Origin: Alteromonas macleodii ATCC 27126
Lineage (GTDB): Bacteria > Pseudomonadota > Gammaproteobacteria > Enterobacterales > Alteromonadaceae
DNA length: 64,000 nucleotides
Direction of reading: 5' to 3'
NCBI RefSeq assembly: GCF_000172635.2
Contig: NC_018632.1
Location: 4,278,001-4,342,000, forward strand
How positions within the stretch are numbered: the stretch's first letter is position 1; every line of letters starts with the position of its first letter. This document shows, one piece after another, positions 27,003 through 35,195 of this stretch. The notes beneath the pieces are model-generated. The model had not been told where the DNA came from. It was given only the letters and a program-made list of their open reading frames with translations, and did not search any database. A program made the translations under genes and the position numbers.

Positions 27003-27800
27003 ATGGCAAAAGGAAAGCTAATTTGGCATATTGCCTGTGACGAATCTGGTATAGATGGGCAGGTATACTACGGTTTTGGTTCCTTGTGGATGAAGTACCA
27101 ACGTCGCGGCGATTTTGTTCGTATCATCAGAAATCTTAGGGAAAAGTATCGATATACAAACGAAATTAAATGGCAACGTGCTCATCAGAAAAATAACATT
27201 GATTTTTACAAAGAGCTTGCCGATGTATTTTTCAAACACGCGTGGCTGGCTTTTCATTGCATAGTTATTAGAAAAGGATTGGTAGATAAATCATTTCATG
27301 ACGGTGACTACGACCTTGCAATGCGAAAACACTTCACAACTCTTATTTCTTCAAAAATAAAAGCAGTTAAAAAAGCACATCCTAATCAGTTATCAGAATT
27401 TCGAGTCGAAGTCGACCCATTACCGTCGCGATACAATAAGGCTGACGAAGCGTTTCATACAATCGCTAACAATATCCTAAAACAAGAATTAGGCGGTGAT
27501 GCTCTGATTCAAACAGTTGTGACTAAAGACTCAAAAGATTCTCAGCAAATACAGCTGGCTGACTTTCTGTTGGGAGCAGTTATGAGCGCGTTTCAAGGAA
27601 AAGTAACCTCTGATAGAAAGCGAGATATGGCGAATCATATTGCATCATATTTAGGCTGGGACTCGCTCAAACACGACACTTGGGACTATGAGCGAAAATT
27701 TAATATTTGGTATTTTCATGATATCAGGCGAGATCAACGTGAAATTCATACGAAGAATGTAGAGCTGAGATATCCGCTCCCTGCAAAATCACTTAAGTGA
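27003..27800 (+). CDS. DUF3800 protein (RNase H-like fold)
   Basis: The 265-residue protein starts with the DUF3800 signature of an acidic pair (HIACDESGIDG, Asp13-Glu14). It ends the core with QLADFLLGAVMSAFQGK, whose Asp is the other conserved acidic residue. FRVEVDPLP holds a further Asp. These fit an RNase H-like active site. A GGAGG site lies 8 bases ahead of the ATG. It is first of three genes that probably form one operon. DUF3800 proteins occur often in defence islands and on mobile elements. A nuclease function is plausible but unproven for this protein. Confidence 0.85.
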   Translation: MAKGKLIWHIACDESGIDGQVYYGFGSLWMKYQRRGDFVRIIRNLREKYRYTNEIKWQRAHQKNNIDFYKELADVFFKHAWLAFHCIVIRKGLVDKSFHDGDYDLAMRKHFTTLISSKIKAVKKAHPNQLSEFRVEVDPLPSRYNKADEAFHTIANNILKQELGGDALIQTVVTKDSKDSQQIQLADFLLGAVMSAFQGKVTSDRKRDMANHIASYLGWDSLKHDTWDYERKFNIWYFHDIRRDQREIHTKNVELRYPLPAKSLK

Positions 27801-27814
27801 AGTAGAAAAAAAGA

Positions 27815-28570
27815 ATGAAAAAAAGTAACCACCAAGGAAAGGTGTTAAAAGATCATAAAAAAGTGGGCAAAAAGTTCATCCCCCCTTTAATGCAAATCGA
27901 CAAGATGAGAGAAACATCGTTTGTAAACGACCGGCTTCCGTGCTTAATTTGGATGTCGTCATTATATCTTCGTCTTGGCGATAGGAATGCAACTAAAGTC
28001 ATTGTTGATTTTATTGATACTGCGTATAACTGCTTTGAGGGTGAAAAAATTGCGCCGCTTCAATACATGGGTAGCTATACAACTCTGTCAGATTCAAAAA
28101 AGAATGAATTGTATGAGACATTAAGAACGAAACCATATTTCAACGACGTTTTAAGTAATCTCGAACATCAGTATCACTTATTAAAGAGCTATCCATTAGC
28201 GTTTCTTTTTTCTGAGCACCAGTATGGTGTTGACCGTGAAGATGCCATTGAAATGCTGAAAGAGGATGTAGAGGCGCTTTTGGATAGACTGTCATCAAAA
28301 GCGACCAAAGTTCAGGTTACTGCGGTTTACGCAGAGATAATATCTGGGCGAATGAAAATTTCTGCTCATATCGACTTGCCTGACTTCAATGCAATATTCA
28401 AAGCGCCAGAGTCTGATGATGCAAAGCGTGTTGCAAGTTTTGCTCGCGCTCATATCAACGGATTTGCAGCAGCTTCTTTTTTGAAAGAAATAGGGGTTCC
28501 TGAAAACAATTGGCCAGAGACTTTTTGGAATGAGGCTTTTGATTTAGATGGATGCGACAATGGATATTGA
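27815..28570 (+). CDS. Unknown protein, middle gene of DUF3800 module
   Basis: The 251-residue protein begins with a Lys-rich segment (MKKSNHQGKVLKDHKKVGKKF), then a mostly helical soluble body (LPCLIWMSSLYLRLGDRN, and EDAIEMLKEDVEALLDRLSS). No catalytic motif or membrane segment is seen. It starts 14 bases after the DUF3800 stop, and the next gene starts inside its 3' end, so the three are translationally linked. The KKVGKKFIPP start is often followed by a helical domain in proteins found next to DUF5677 proteins, but I cannot assign a family. Confidence 0.6.
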   Translation: MKKSNHQGKVLKDHKKVGKKFIPPLMQIDKMRETSFVNDRLPCLIWMSSLYLRLGDRNATKVIVDFIDTAYNCFEGEKIAPLQYMGSYTTLSDSKKNELYETLRTKPYFNDVLSNLEHQYHLLKSYPLAFLFSEHQYGVDREDAIEMLKEDVEALLDRLSSKATKVQVTAVYAEIISGRMKISAHIDLPDFNAIFKAPESDDAKRVASFARAHINGFAAASFLKEIGVPENNWPETFWNEAFDLDGCDNGY

Positions 28571-29345
28571 AGAATTAGTAAGTGGCTACGTCGATTATCT
28601 AGTGGACAGTTTCGATGAAGTTTGGACTAAAGTTAAAATTCCCGCGGATAAACTGGAGGCATTATCTGCCATTGGTGGTCTTTTATCTCGACAAATTACT
28701 CTCTCCATCGAGTTGGCTCAAGCTCCCTCAACATGGAACGGACATTCTGCACCATTATTCTTACGCTCTATGACCGATTTATATATCACGCTTGCGTGGA
28801 TGATGGATGATTTGGAAGAGCGACCCCATAAATACATTATGCATGGTCTGGGTGAAGCAAAGTTACTTATCGAACACTACAAGCTCCTGTTAGAAAAGGA
28901 GGAATATCAAGAAGACAAAGAAGATCTTCAACAAATGATAGAGTTTAGAGAGCATTGGATTAATTCACAACGCAATGAATTTTTTGTCGAAGTGGATGTT
29001 GGAACGTGGTCGAATTTAAATTGTAGGAAAATGGCGCAAGAGGCAGATTGCGAAGACCTTTATAATTTTGCTTACACGCCCTTTAGCCAAGTGGCGCATA
29101 GCATGTGGCCCCATGTTTCAGTTTACAATATGACTCGTTGCAAAAATCCACTACATAAGCACCACTTGATTCCTGCTCTACTAGACGTGCCGCTCGACCC
29201 CGACTACTTGTATAGATCCTGCAAATACGTTGACAAGACTTATCGGTTGTTTGAAAAGCACTTTGAAGTATCAATAAAACTAATGCCGCTCGATTGGTGG
29301 AACAACTATTGGGAATCTATTCCAATAGAAGAAGATGTAAAGTAG
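28548..29345 (+). CDS. DUF5677-like helical protein
   Basis: This 265-residue soluble helical protein resembles the DUF5677 family. Its segments are GGLLSRQITLSIELAQAPST, LFLRSMTDLYITLAWM, and the SQVAHSMWPHV His-containing stretch near residue 185. The frame overlaps the previous gene by 23 bases. A second ATG at 28560 is a possible start. The R-S-x-x-D-L-Y motif near residue 72 is the family hallmark. Its biochemical role is unknown. Its fixed place behind the DUF3800 gene suggests a three-part system. Confidence 0.65.
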   Translation: MDATMDIEELVSGYVDYLVDSFDEVWTKVKIPADKLEALSAIGGLLSRQITLSIELAQAPSTWNGHSAPLFLRSMTDLYITLAWMMDDLEERPHKYIMHGLGEAKLLIEHYKLLLEKEEYQEDKEDLQQMIEFREHWINSQRNEFFVEVDVGTWSNLNCRKMAQEADCEDLYNFAYTPFSQVAHSMWPHVSVYNMTRCKNPLHKHHLIPALLDVPLDPDYLYRSCKYVDKTYRLFEKHFEVSIKLMPLDWWNNYWESIPIEEDVK

Positions 29346-29361
29346 CGCCTTTGAAGAAGTC

Positions 29362-29377
29362 CGCTAAACTGGATTAG
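29362..29377 (+). repeat. 16-bp direct repeat, left border of mer IS
   Basis: CGCTAAACTGGATTAG lies directly before the IS tip. The identical 16 bases follow the other tip at 32584-32599. This is the expected target-site duplication, and its length is within the broad range seen for ISNCY-type elements. Confidence 0.85.
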
Positions 29378-29545
29378 TGTGATTACCAAGGGATTATGTC
29401 GGTCTAATTACCGAGCGACTTTGTCGCATTTAAGGTAACAGTTAGTATTATCCACTTCAATAAATATGCAAATATTTCCTTTGAAGCATGAGTTAATTAG
29501 ACGTTTTGTATATTATTGAATTAACCAGAATATTAAAGGTAGCCA

Positions 29546-29929
29546 ATGTATACAATCAGTAAACTCGCCAAAGAGGCAAATGTTGGTGTAGAGACCGTTC
29601 GTTTCTATGAACGCAAAGGCTTACTTGAACAACCCATCAAACCGATACAGGGATACAGGCAATATACAGAACAAGCACTTTCAAGACTATTGTTCATAAA
29701 GCGTGCACAGTATTTAGGTTTTACATTGGCGGAAATATCATCATTATTAATATTAAGTGCTAGTAATTGTGAAGATGTTCAGCAACTCGCTGAGCAAAAG
29801 CTTGCAGTAATTGAAGATAAGTTAAGAGATTTGCTTAACCTTAAAGACAGCCTTGTCTCGCTCATTTCAGACTGTAAAACTAATCCAAGTGATAAAGATT
29901 GCCCAATCATTCAGTCACTTCAACCGTAA
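29546..29929 (+). CDS. merR: Mercury-responsive MerR regulator
   Basis: The 127-residue regulator has the MerR winged helix at residues 1-65 (ANVGVETVRFYERKGLL). All three mercury-binding cysteines are in place: one in SNCEDVQQLAEQKL, and a pair nine apart in DCKTNPSDKDCPII. It binds the 20-bp-spaced promoter at 29943, located just past its own stop, and drives merT onward. Unlike most mer operons it is not divergent from merT but co-directional. Slightly shorter than Tn501 MerR. Expected to be functional. Confidence 0.9.
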   Translation: MYTISKLAKEANVGVETVRFYERKGLLEQPIKPIQGYRQYTEQALSRLLFIKRAQYLGFTLAEISSLLILSASNCEDVQQLAEQKLAVIEDKLRDLLNLKDSLVSLISDCKTNPSDKDCPIIQSLQP

Positions 29930-29942
29930 AATGACTCATCAC

Positions 29943-29974
29943 TTGACTCCGTACCCATATACGGAGTTTATGCT
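29943..29974 (+). promoter_or_regulatory. MerR-type promoter/operator for merT
   Basis: TTGACT (-35, 29943-29948) and TATGCT (-10, 29969-29974) are 20 bases apart. That is longer than usual and typical of MerR-activated promoters. Between them lies the dyad ACTCCGTA / TACGGAGT with a 6-nt spacer, as in mer operators. Confidence 0.9.
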
Positions 29975-30006
29975 GTGCTTAAAAGAACAGTGTAATAAAC
30001 GTAAAT

Positions 30007-30351
30007 ATGGCAAAAAGTAGTCAACTATCAATCTTAGGCGGGCTTGCCGCAGCAATCGGTGCAAGTGCCTGCTGTGCCGGGCCTCTTGTTTTACTTTTAT
30101 TGGGTATAAGTGGTTCATGGATTAGTCATTTAACACTCTTAGACCCTTATCGTCCTATTTTTATATTCGTGGTTGTAGTTTTATTTGGCTTTGCTGGGTG
30201 GAAGATACATCAGCCTGTTGAAAACTGTGCGGATGACGAGGCTTGTGCAGTCCCAAAGGTAAGAACACGACGAAAAGCAGTATTTTGGTTTACCACACTG
30301 TTGGCGTTTGTTTTTGTTACCAGCAACTACTGGATCATATGGGTCGTGTAG
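30007..30351 (+). CDS. merT: Mercuric ion membrane transporter MerT
   Basis: The 114-residue inner-membrane protein has three predicted helices. The first carries the vicinal Cys pair (IGASACCAGPLVLLLLG). The cytoplasmic loop has a second pair (NCADDEAC). Both pairs are the mercury relay of MerT. It takes Hg(II) from MerP and passes it into the cytoplasm. The merP gene follows after 32 bases. The element has no merA, so the fate of imported mercury is unclear unless a reductase lies elsewhere in the genome. Confidence 0.9.
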   Translation: MAKSSQLSILGGLAAAIGASACCAGPLVLLLLGISGSWISHLTLLDPYRPIFIFVVVVLFGFAGWKIHQPVENCADDEACAVPKVRTRRKAVFWFTTLLAFVFVTSNYWIIWVV

Positions 30352-30383
30352 GTGCTACCACTTAACTCTAATTGGAGAGAAAA

Positions 30384-30659
30384 ATGAAGAAGTTATTGAT
30401 TACAACTTTATTGTTGATAAGCAGCACGGCGACGTTTGCAAAAGATGTAACTGTTACGTTAGAAGTTCCGTCTATGGATTGTGTAACGTGCCCGATAACA
30501 GTAGAAAAAGCACTTGAGCGCGTTAAAGGCGTTAAACAAGTGGAAGTGACATTTGAAAATAAACTTGCTGTTGTAACATTTGACGATGAGATAACAAATC
30601 CTGATGCACTAACAAAGGCTACAAAGAATGCTGGTTATCCTTCATTAGTGAAGTCGTAA
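30384..30659 (+). CDS. merP: Periplasmic mercury-binding protein MerP
   Basis: The ATG at 30384 has a GGAGAG site 8 bases ahead. An earlier frame start at 30372 is rejected. The 91-residue protein has a signal peptide (MKKLLITTLLLISSTATFA) and an HMA domain with the metal motif MDCVTCPITVEKAL (two Cys, three apart). MerP binds Hg(II) in the periplasm and hands it to MerT. It is complete. Confidence 0.92.
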   Translation: MKKLLITTLLLISSTATFAKDVTVTLEVPSMDCVTCPITVEKALERVKGVKQVEVTFENKLAVVTFDDEITNPDALTKATKNAGYPSLVKS

Positions 30660-30708
30660 GGCCGTCGCTAGTTGAACGATATTGAAACCCTCAGAGGAAC
30701 ACAAAACT

Positions 30709-30921
30709 ATGGCGAAAATAGAACTCTCATCGACGATTACTTGCCCACATTGCGATTACAGCCAGCAAGAAGAAATGCCAACCACTGCATGCCAATTTTT
30801 TTATGAATGCACTAAATGTAAAACACTGCTAAAGCCTTTGAGCGGCGACTGCTGCGTTTATTGCTCATATGGAACAGTGAAGTGCCCTCCAATTCAAGAG
30901 GGCAACAGTTGTTGTAATTGA
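30709..30921 (+). CDS. GDCCVxC domain protein of mer operons
   Basis: The ATG at 30709 gives a 70-residue cysteine-rich protein, after AGAGGA a short way upstream. It has CPHCD near the start, CTKC in the middle and the diagnostic GDCCVYC, with CCN at the end. The family is linked to mercury operons. Its mechanism is not settled, but the Cys spacing suggests binding of Hg(II). It is last in the passenger operon. Confidence 0.9.
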   Translation: MAKIELSSTITCPHCDYSQQEEMPTTACQFFYECTKCKTLLKPLSGDCCVYCSYGTVKCPPIQEGNSCCN

Positions 30922-30951
30922 AAAGTAGTCAGTTAAACAACTGGCTATTTA

Positions 30952-32463
30952 TTATGCTGATTCATGCAAAGCTAGTGATCTCTCAATTCTCAGTGCGGTT
31001 GTATTCATATCATTTCTCAACCACATACTGCGCACGCCATTTGGGCTAACATCAATGCCTAATGCTTCTGTTAGCTTATGTGCCACCTTCTGCTGACCAA
31101 GGTGAGGATGTTCAAGAGAGAACTCGATTACCGCTTTCTCGATTTCCATATCTACACAGTTTTTATGCCGTATGTTAGGCGTTTCTTGCCGTTTTAGCGC
31201 ATCAGGGCCACCTCGCTTAACCATTCTTAAGTGCCGATGAATAGTGTCTCGTGAGACGCCACTTTGGCGTGATGCAGCACTGACGCTTCCGAGCTTTTCG
31301 ATTAACGCTAATACTTCAAGTTTCTTCTGTACTGCCAAGTCTTCTGATGCCAGTTTGCTTGGCTCATTAACTTCCGAGATCTTCAGTTTGCGACCAGCGA
31401 AGTGAGCGGTAAACCCTTTTTTACTCGTGTTCCTTATCTCGATTTTCTGATTGGCAATGGAGTGCTTGAGCGGTGAATCAATGAGGTAGAATTTGTTGCC
31501 ATAACTGAAGGTATGGTCGTTACGTATTTTACGATGGTCTTTAATGACGCAGATATCATCAAGGTTGATGTGTTTTGACAGAGGCGTAAATTCAGGTGCT
31601 TGCTTTGATTTCACTTGGACTTTCGACTGCCAGAACTGCGGAATGAAGACATGCTTAAGGTAAGCATTGGCAGCGGCGATATCGTTGATATTGTTCAACC
31701 TAAGTTCGGGCACCAACCTGTCTTGGAAGGTTTCGAACGCTCGTTCAACGCGCCCTTTACCTTGTGGGGAATTGGCAAAGATAATTTCAATGCCCAGCTC
31801 CTCACAAGCGCGTTGCATTTGTGAGAAGTTACAACGCTTAGGCCCACCATAGATTCCGGCTCTGTCCACATAAAGTGTTTTAAACACACCTTTCTTTTCA
31901 AGGCAGTCACGCATGACTTTCAAACATCCAACGGTGGTCTCTGATGGGAAGAATTCAGCATAAACTTCACTGGTGGCATCATCTATCATCGCAATGAGAC
32001 AATGCTTTTTGTTACCAAACCAACGGTGCGGACTACCATCCATTTGCATCATTAAGCCCGGTGCGGCCATACGTTCTCTGCGTTTACGAACATGGCTACG
32101 ACGACGCTTAGCTCGCTTTACATGATGAATATCGTGCGCCCAACCACGTAAGGTCTCACGCTTAACAACAATGTGTTCATTCTCAGCCAACTGCTCGGCT
32201 AAGTGCAGTAAATTCAAATCAAAATACTTATCCTTAATTAACGCTTGAACGGCTTTTTTTATCGAAATAGGCGTTTTATTCGGGGGTGATTTACCGCAAT
32301 TACCATGCACCACAAACTGAATACCGACTTCTTGATAGCGTTTTATATAGCGTTCAATTGAACGTCGGGATTTATTGAGTAACTTGGTAGCATTGGCAAT
32401 CGATATTTTACCTTCAACCACTTTAGCTATTATATCAACGGTGAGTTGAGCTTTAGAATCCAT
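30952..32463 (-). CDS. ISNCY family DDE transposase
   Basis: The ATG at 32463 has a GAGG site 9 bases ahead. The protein is 503 residues. An N-terminal helix-turn-helix (KISIANATKLLNKSRRSIER) binds the ends. The RNase H-like core has the DDE triad at Asp142 (MMQMDGSPHRWFG), Asp200 (YVDRAG) and Glu240 (GRVERAFE). A second helix-turn-helix lies near 390 (GSVSAASRQSGVSRDTI). All catalytic residues are present, with no frameshift, so the element may still be mobile. Read inward from the right tip, toward the mer genes. Confidence 0.92.
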   Translation of the reverse strand: MDSKAQLTVDIIAKVVEGKISIANATKLLNKSRRSIERYIKRYQEVGIQFVVHGNCGKSPPNKTPISIKKAVQALIKDKYFDLNLLHLAEQLAENEHIVVKRETLRGWAHDIHHVKRAKRRRSHVRKRRERMAAPGLMMQMDGSPHRWFGNKKHCLIAMIDDATSEVYAEFFPSETTVGCLKVMRDCLEKKGVFKTLYVDRAGIYGGPKRCNFSQMQRACEELGIEIIFANSPQGKGRVERAFETFQDRLVPELRLNNINDIAAANAYLKHVFIPQFWQSKVQVKSKQAPEFTPLSKHINLDDICVIKDHRKIRNDHTFSYGNKFYLIDSPLKHSIANQKIEIRNTSKKGFTAHFAGRKLKISEVNEPSKLASEDLAVQKKLEVLALIEKLGSVSAASRQSGVSRDTIHRHLRMVKRGGPDALKRQETPNIRHKNCVDMEIEKAVIEFSLEHPHLGQQKVAHKLTEALGIDVSPNGVRSMWLRNDMNTTALRIERSLALHESA

Positions 32464-32583
32464 CACAATCATCCTCAACATGCCTTCTAGTATTCAAAAA
32501 ACAAAACACTAACAGGCACATAAAAAAATGACCGACAGAATCGCTTGGTAATTAAGATACGACAAAGTCGCTTGGTGTTAACA

Positions 32584-32599
32584 CGCTAAACTGGATTAG
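32584..32599 (+). repeat. 16-bp direct repeat, right border of mer IS
   Basis: This is identical to 29362-29377 and directly follows the right IS tip. The last eight bases are also the start of repeat copy B. Confidence 0.85.
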
Positions 32600-32680
32600 T
32601 CGTCACTTAACCTGACACTTTCAGAGATAGAGCTAGACCAAAATTGACAGTCTCTTGTGCACGTGAAGCAGACCTTGGCT
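32592..32680 (+). repeat. 89-bp dispersed repeat, copy B
   Basis: The first 73 bases match copy A at 69 positions. After the mer IS is removed, this copy directly follows the DUF5677 gene. A further TGACAC lies about 43 bases beyond the second internal site. This may be a third protein-binding site. Confidence 0.7.
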
Positions 32681-32799
32681 CATTAAGATTTTAATGACAC
32701 GAATGAGGTAATCAACGGTCATGCTACTAATAAAAATTGAATGGCTGCTTTAGCCGAATACCTATGACAAAGCTCCAACATAAAACTGATAATTCGAGA

Positions 32800-33222
32800 C
32801 TAATTCTCCGTACTAGAAGAACACACTTCTGCAATGCTATCTAATTGATGCAATACCCCGCACTCTTTAACCTTCTTATCATGATCGCAAGCAGAACGAA
32901 TTGAAATCAGTGTTTCTTGTAGTACTTTTAATTCAGCTATCCGATGTTCGATATCGTCAACATGCTTATCTATTGTAGTATTAACGTTTTCGCAGCTATT
33001 CTCTGGGTTTGCTCGGGTTTCCAGTACTAATTTAATTTCCTCGATTGTCATATCTAATGCGCGACATTGCTTTATAAACAATAACTGCTTCAGTGCATCT
33101 TCAGAGTAGCTTCGATAATTCGATGCCGTTCGCTCAGGTGCAGCCAATAGTGATTTACGCTCATAAAAACGAATTGTCTGAATACTTAACCCTGTCTTAG
33201 CTGCCAGAAGCCCAATTTTCAT
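32800..33222 (-). CDS. cadR: CadR/PbrR-type MerR regulator
   Basis: The 140-residue protein has the MerR helix-turn-helix (KTGLSIQTIRFYERKSLL). Its cysteines suit Cd/Pb sensing: one in NSCENVN near residue 77, and a pair in ACDHDKKVKECGV near 112. A Cys/Ser-rich tail (EVCSSSTEN) follows. It faces the CDF gene, and its operator (33240-33270) lies in the shared gap. It probably switches the efflux operon on when cadmium, lead or zinc is high. Confidence 0.85.
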   Translation of the reverse strand: MKIGLLAAKTGLSIQTIRFYERKSLLAAPERTASNYRSYSEDALKQLLFIKQCRALDMTIEEIKLVLETRANPENSCENVNTTIDKHVDDIEHRIAELKVLQETLISIRSACDHDKKVKECGVLHQLDSIAEVCSSSTEN

Positions 33223-33239
33223 TTTAACTTGCCTAAAGC

Positions 33240-33270
33240 TTGACTCTATACCAAGTATAGAGTTTACACT
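33240..33270 (+). promoter_or_regulatory. CadR-type promoter/operator
   Basis: TTGACT and TACACT are 19 bases apart. Between them lies the dyad ACTCTATA / TATAGAGT with a 5-nt spacer, as expected for a MerR-family regulator that twists DNA. Confidence 0.9.
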
Positions 33271-33301
33271 CGCGTTATAGGTGAGTAAAGCGAGTGTTTT
33301 T

Positions 33302-33928
33302 ATGAGTGGTTGTGGGTGCGAAATTGAGATAAAAGACCAAGAACAAAAGGCAGTTCTCTACTGGCTATTGGGCATCAATGCTGTGATGTTTATCATTGAA
33401 ATGAGTGTAGGGTTACTCGCTGACTCAACAGCACTTATTGCAGACTCCCTTGATATGTTGGCTGACGCAGTCGTTTACGGTGTTGGTATATATGCAGTAG
33501 GGAAAACAATTGTTCACAAAGCCAATGCTGCAAAGGTAAGTGGATATTTTCAATTGGCATTAGGCCTATTAATTTTGTTTGACATAGCTCGTCGCGCAAC
33601 CTTTGGAAGTGGGCCTGAATCTATGCTTATGATGGGCATGGGCGGTGTTGCACTTATCGCTAACGTTATATGTTTGGCGATAATCAGAAAACAAAAAAAT
33701 GGCGAGGTGCATATGCGAGCAAGTTGGATATTCTCGGCAAACGACGTCATTGCAAACATAGGAGTGATATTGGCGGGTGTGATGGTTTATCTATTCGATA
33801 CTCGTTGGCCTGATTTGGTCATAGGTTTTATTGTGTCTATCGTTGTGTTACGAGGCGCAGTCTTAATTCTAAAAGACGCCAGACAGGAATTCCGTGAAAA
33901 CAGCTCGACGAATGGAGAGATCGTATGA
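33302..33928 (+). CDS. Cation diffusion facilitator-type transporter (short)
   Basis: ATG 33302 starts MSGCGCEIE. A GTG at 33281 lies only 11 bases past the -10 and is unlikely. The product is a membrane protein of about 208 residues with six helices. It has CDF-like acidic motifs (ADSLDMLADAVVYG and FSANDVIANIG). The usual C-terminal metal-binding domain is missing. The N-terminal CGC could bind metal. It is first of an operon with DUF3703, a full CDF and czcCBA. Export of Cd, Zn or Co is likely. Confidence 0.8.
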   Translation: MSGCGCEIEIKDQEQKAVLYWLLGINAVMFIIEMSVGLLADSTALIADSLDMLADAVVYGVGIYAVGKTIVHKANAAKVSGYFQLALGLLILFDIARRATFGSGPESMLMMGMGGVALIANVICLAIIRKQKNGEVHMRASWIFSANDVIANIGVILAGVMVYLFDTRWPDLVIGFIVSIVVLRGAVLILKDARQEFRENSSTNGEIV

Positions 33929-34290
33929 ATTTCACTCAAGCAGCAAAACCTTACATACTTCAAAAACTGAGCGCCGCGCATCAATCCCTTTCGAACAATG
34001 ACAATAAAGCAGGATTTAAGGCCTTAGAGGATGCTCATGTCATCGGTCAGCACTCAACATACCACCACACACGAGTGCATTATGAAATGCTTAAATTTGG
34101 AATAGAACGCCGCGACCTTAAAGAGATATTTGGACAAATTTTTAGAATGCTAGGTGCGCTGACTAAAACTCCAATTGGCTTATTGCCTGAGGGCAATACT
34201 GGTGGGGCAAACGTGAGTCCATTCAAGTCAATGTCTATTTCACCCGAAAACAAAGCCATATTGGAAAAAATTAGAAATGCACAGTCATAA
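33925..34290 (+). CDS. DUF3703 family protein
   Basis: The 121-residue soluble protein overlaps the CDF stop by 4 bases. It has the family pattern: a helical start with AHVIGQHSTYHHTRVHYEML, and the C-terminal GNTGGANVSPFK motif. DUF3703 genes are usually found in metal-resistance operons, but the function is not known. Histidines in the middle could bind metal. The following CDF gene overlaps by 14 bases, so translation is coupled. Confidence 0.85.
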   Translation: MNFTQAAKPYILQKLSAAHQSLSNNDNKAGFKALEDAHVIGQHSTYHHTRVHYEMLKFGIERRDLKEIFGQIFRMLGALTKTPIGLLPEGNTGGANVSPFKSMSISPENKAILEKIRNAQS

Positions 34291-35176
34291 CCATTCACAC
34301 TCGCAAGAGAATTCAACCGACGCGTCTAAACGTATTGGATGGGCGTTTTTCTTAAATGTGGTGTTCACTGTTATTGAATTCATTGGTGGATGGCTTACCA
34401 ACAGCACCGCTATTATGGCTGACGCAGTGCACGATTTGGGTGATAGTCTTTCCATTGGTACAGCGTGGGGATTAAACAAGCTTAGCGATAAAGATTCTAA
34501 TCAAACATTCTCATACGGCTACAAAAGATTTTCCTTACTCGGTGCATTGATTAACGGTATTGTGCTGACGGTAGGCTCCATTTGGATATTGCTTGAAGCG
34601 ATACCTCGTTTGGCTGAGCCTGAAATGCCCCAAGTTGAAGGGATGGTTTTATTGTCTATCTTTGGGATGGCAGTAAACGGCTTTGCGGCTTATAAACTGA
34701 GTGAGGGAGACTCATTAAATGAGCGAGTCCTCAACTGGCATTTGCTGGAAGATGTGCTTGGTTGGGTAGCAGTATTTATCGTGTCCATCGTCTTAATGTT
34801 TAAGCCTTGGCCTATTTTAGATCCAATCTTATCCATTGGCTTTACTTTGTTCATCCTTTTCAATGTGTTCCGCAATCTCAAAGAAACCCTAATGCTGTTT
34901 TTGCAAGCAACGCCCGATGAAGAACAGCTTTCAAAGATTCGAAGCGATTTACTGGCAAACGATAAGGTAAGTGATCTTCATCATTTTCATATTTGGTCTC
35001 TAGACGGTGAGCGTAACGTAATGACGGTCCATCTTGTTCTTGATGAAGATGTCAGTCTTGAGCACCTCCAATCACTCAAAGAAAACATACACAGTTCGTT
35101 AGAAAAGTATAAATTTGAACATACGACAGTTGAGCTGGAGTTTGCTAATGAACAATGTCGTGACGAAGTGAATTAG
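34277..35176 (+). CDS. czcD: CzcD/ZitB-type cation diffusion facilitator
   Basis: The 299-residue transporter has six helices. The paired metal-site motifs are present: HDLGDSLSIG (helix 2) and HLLEDVLGW (helix 5). A cytoplasmic domain carries HHFHIWSLDGERN. An N-terminal His tail (MHSHNHSHSQ) is typical of zinc exporters. It expels Zn(II), Cd(II) or Co(II) in exchange for protons. It overlaps DUF3703 and precedes the periplasmic His-rich protein, all in one operon. Confidence 0.9.
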   Translation: MHSHNHSHSQENSTDASKRIGWAFFLNVVFTVIEFIGGWLTNSTAIMADAVHDLGDSLSIGTAWGLNKLSDKDSNQTFSYGYKRFSLLGALINGIVLTVGSIWILLEAIPRLAEPEMPQVEGMVLLSIFGMAVNGFAAYKLSEGDSLNERVLNWHLLEDVLGWVAVFIVSIVLMFKPWPILDPILSIGFTLFILFNVFRNLKETLMLFLQATPDEEQLSKIRSDLLANDKVSDLHHFHIWSLDGERNVMTVHLVLDEDVSLEHLQSLKENIHSSLEKYKFEHTTVELEFANEQCRDEVN

Positions 35177-35195
35177 GCTTGGTAACCTTTCATAC

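Larger units (their letters stand above)
29378..32583. mobile_element. ISNCY-type insertion sequence with mer passenger genes
   Basis: The 3206-bp element is bounded by 16-bp direct repeats. Both tips begin TGT and carry two copies of a 16-bp site. Left: ACCAAGGGATTATGTCG, then ACCGAGCGACTTTGTCG. Right (inward): ACCAAGCGACTTTGTCG, then ACCAAGCGATTCTGTCG. The right third is the transposase gene, read inward from the right tip. The left half is a merR-merT-merP-GDCCVxC block, which makes this a transporter-type IS. The insertion broke repeat copy B. Confidence 0.85.
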
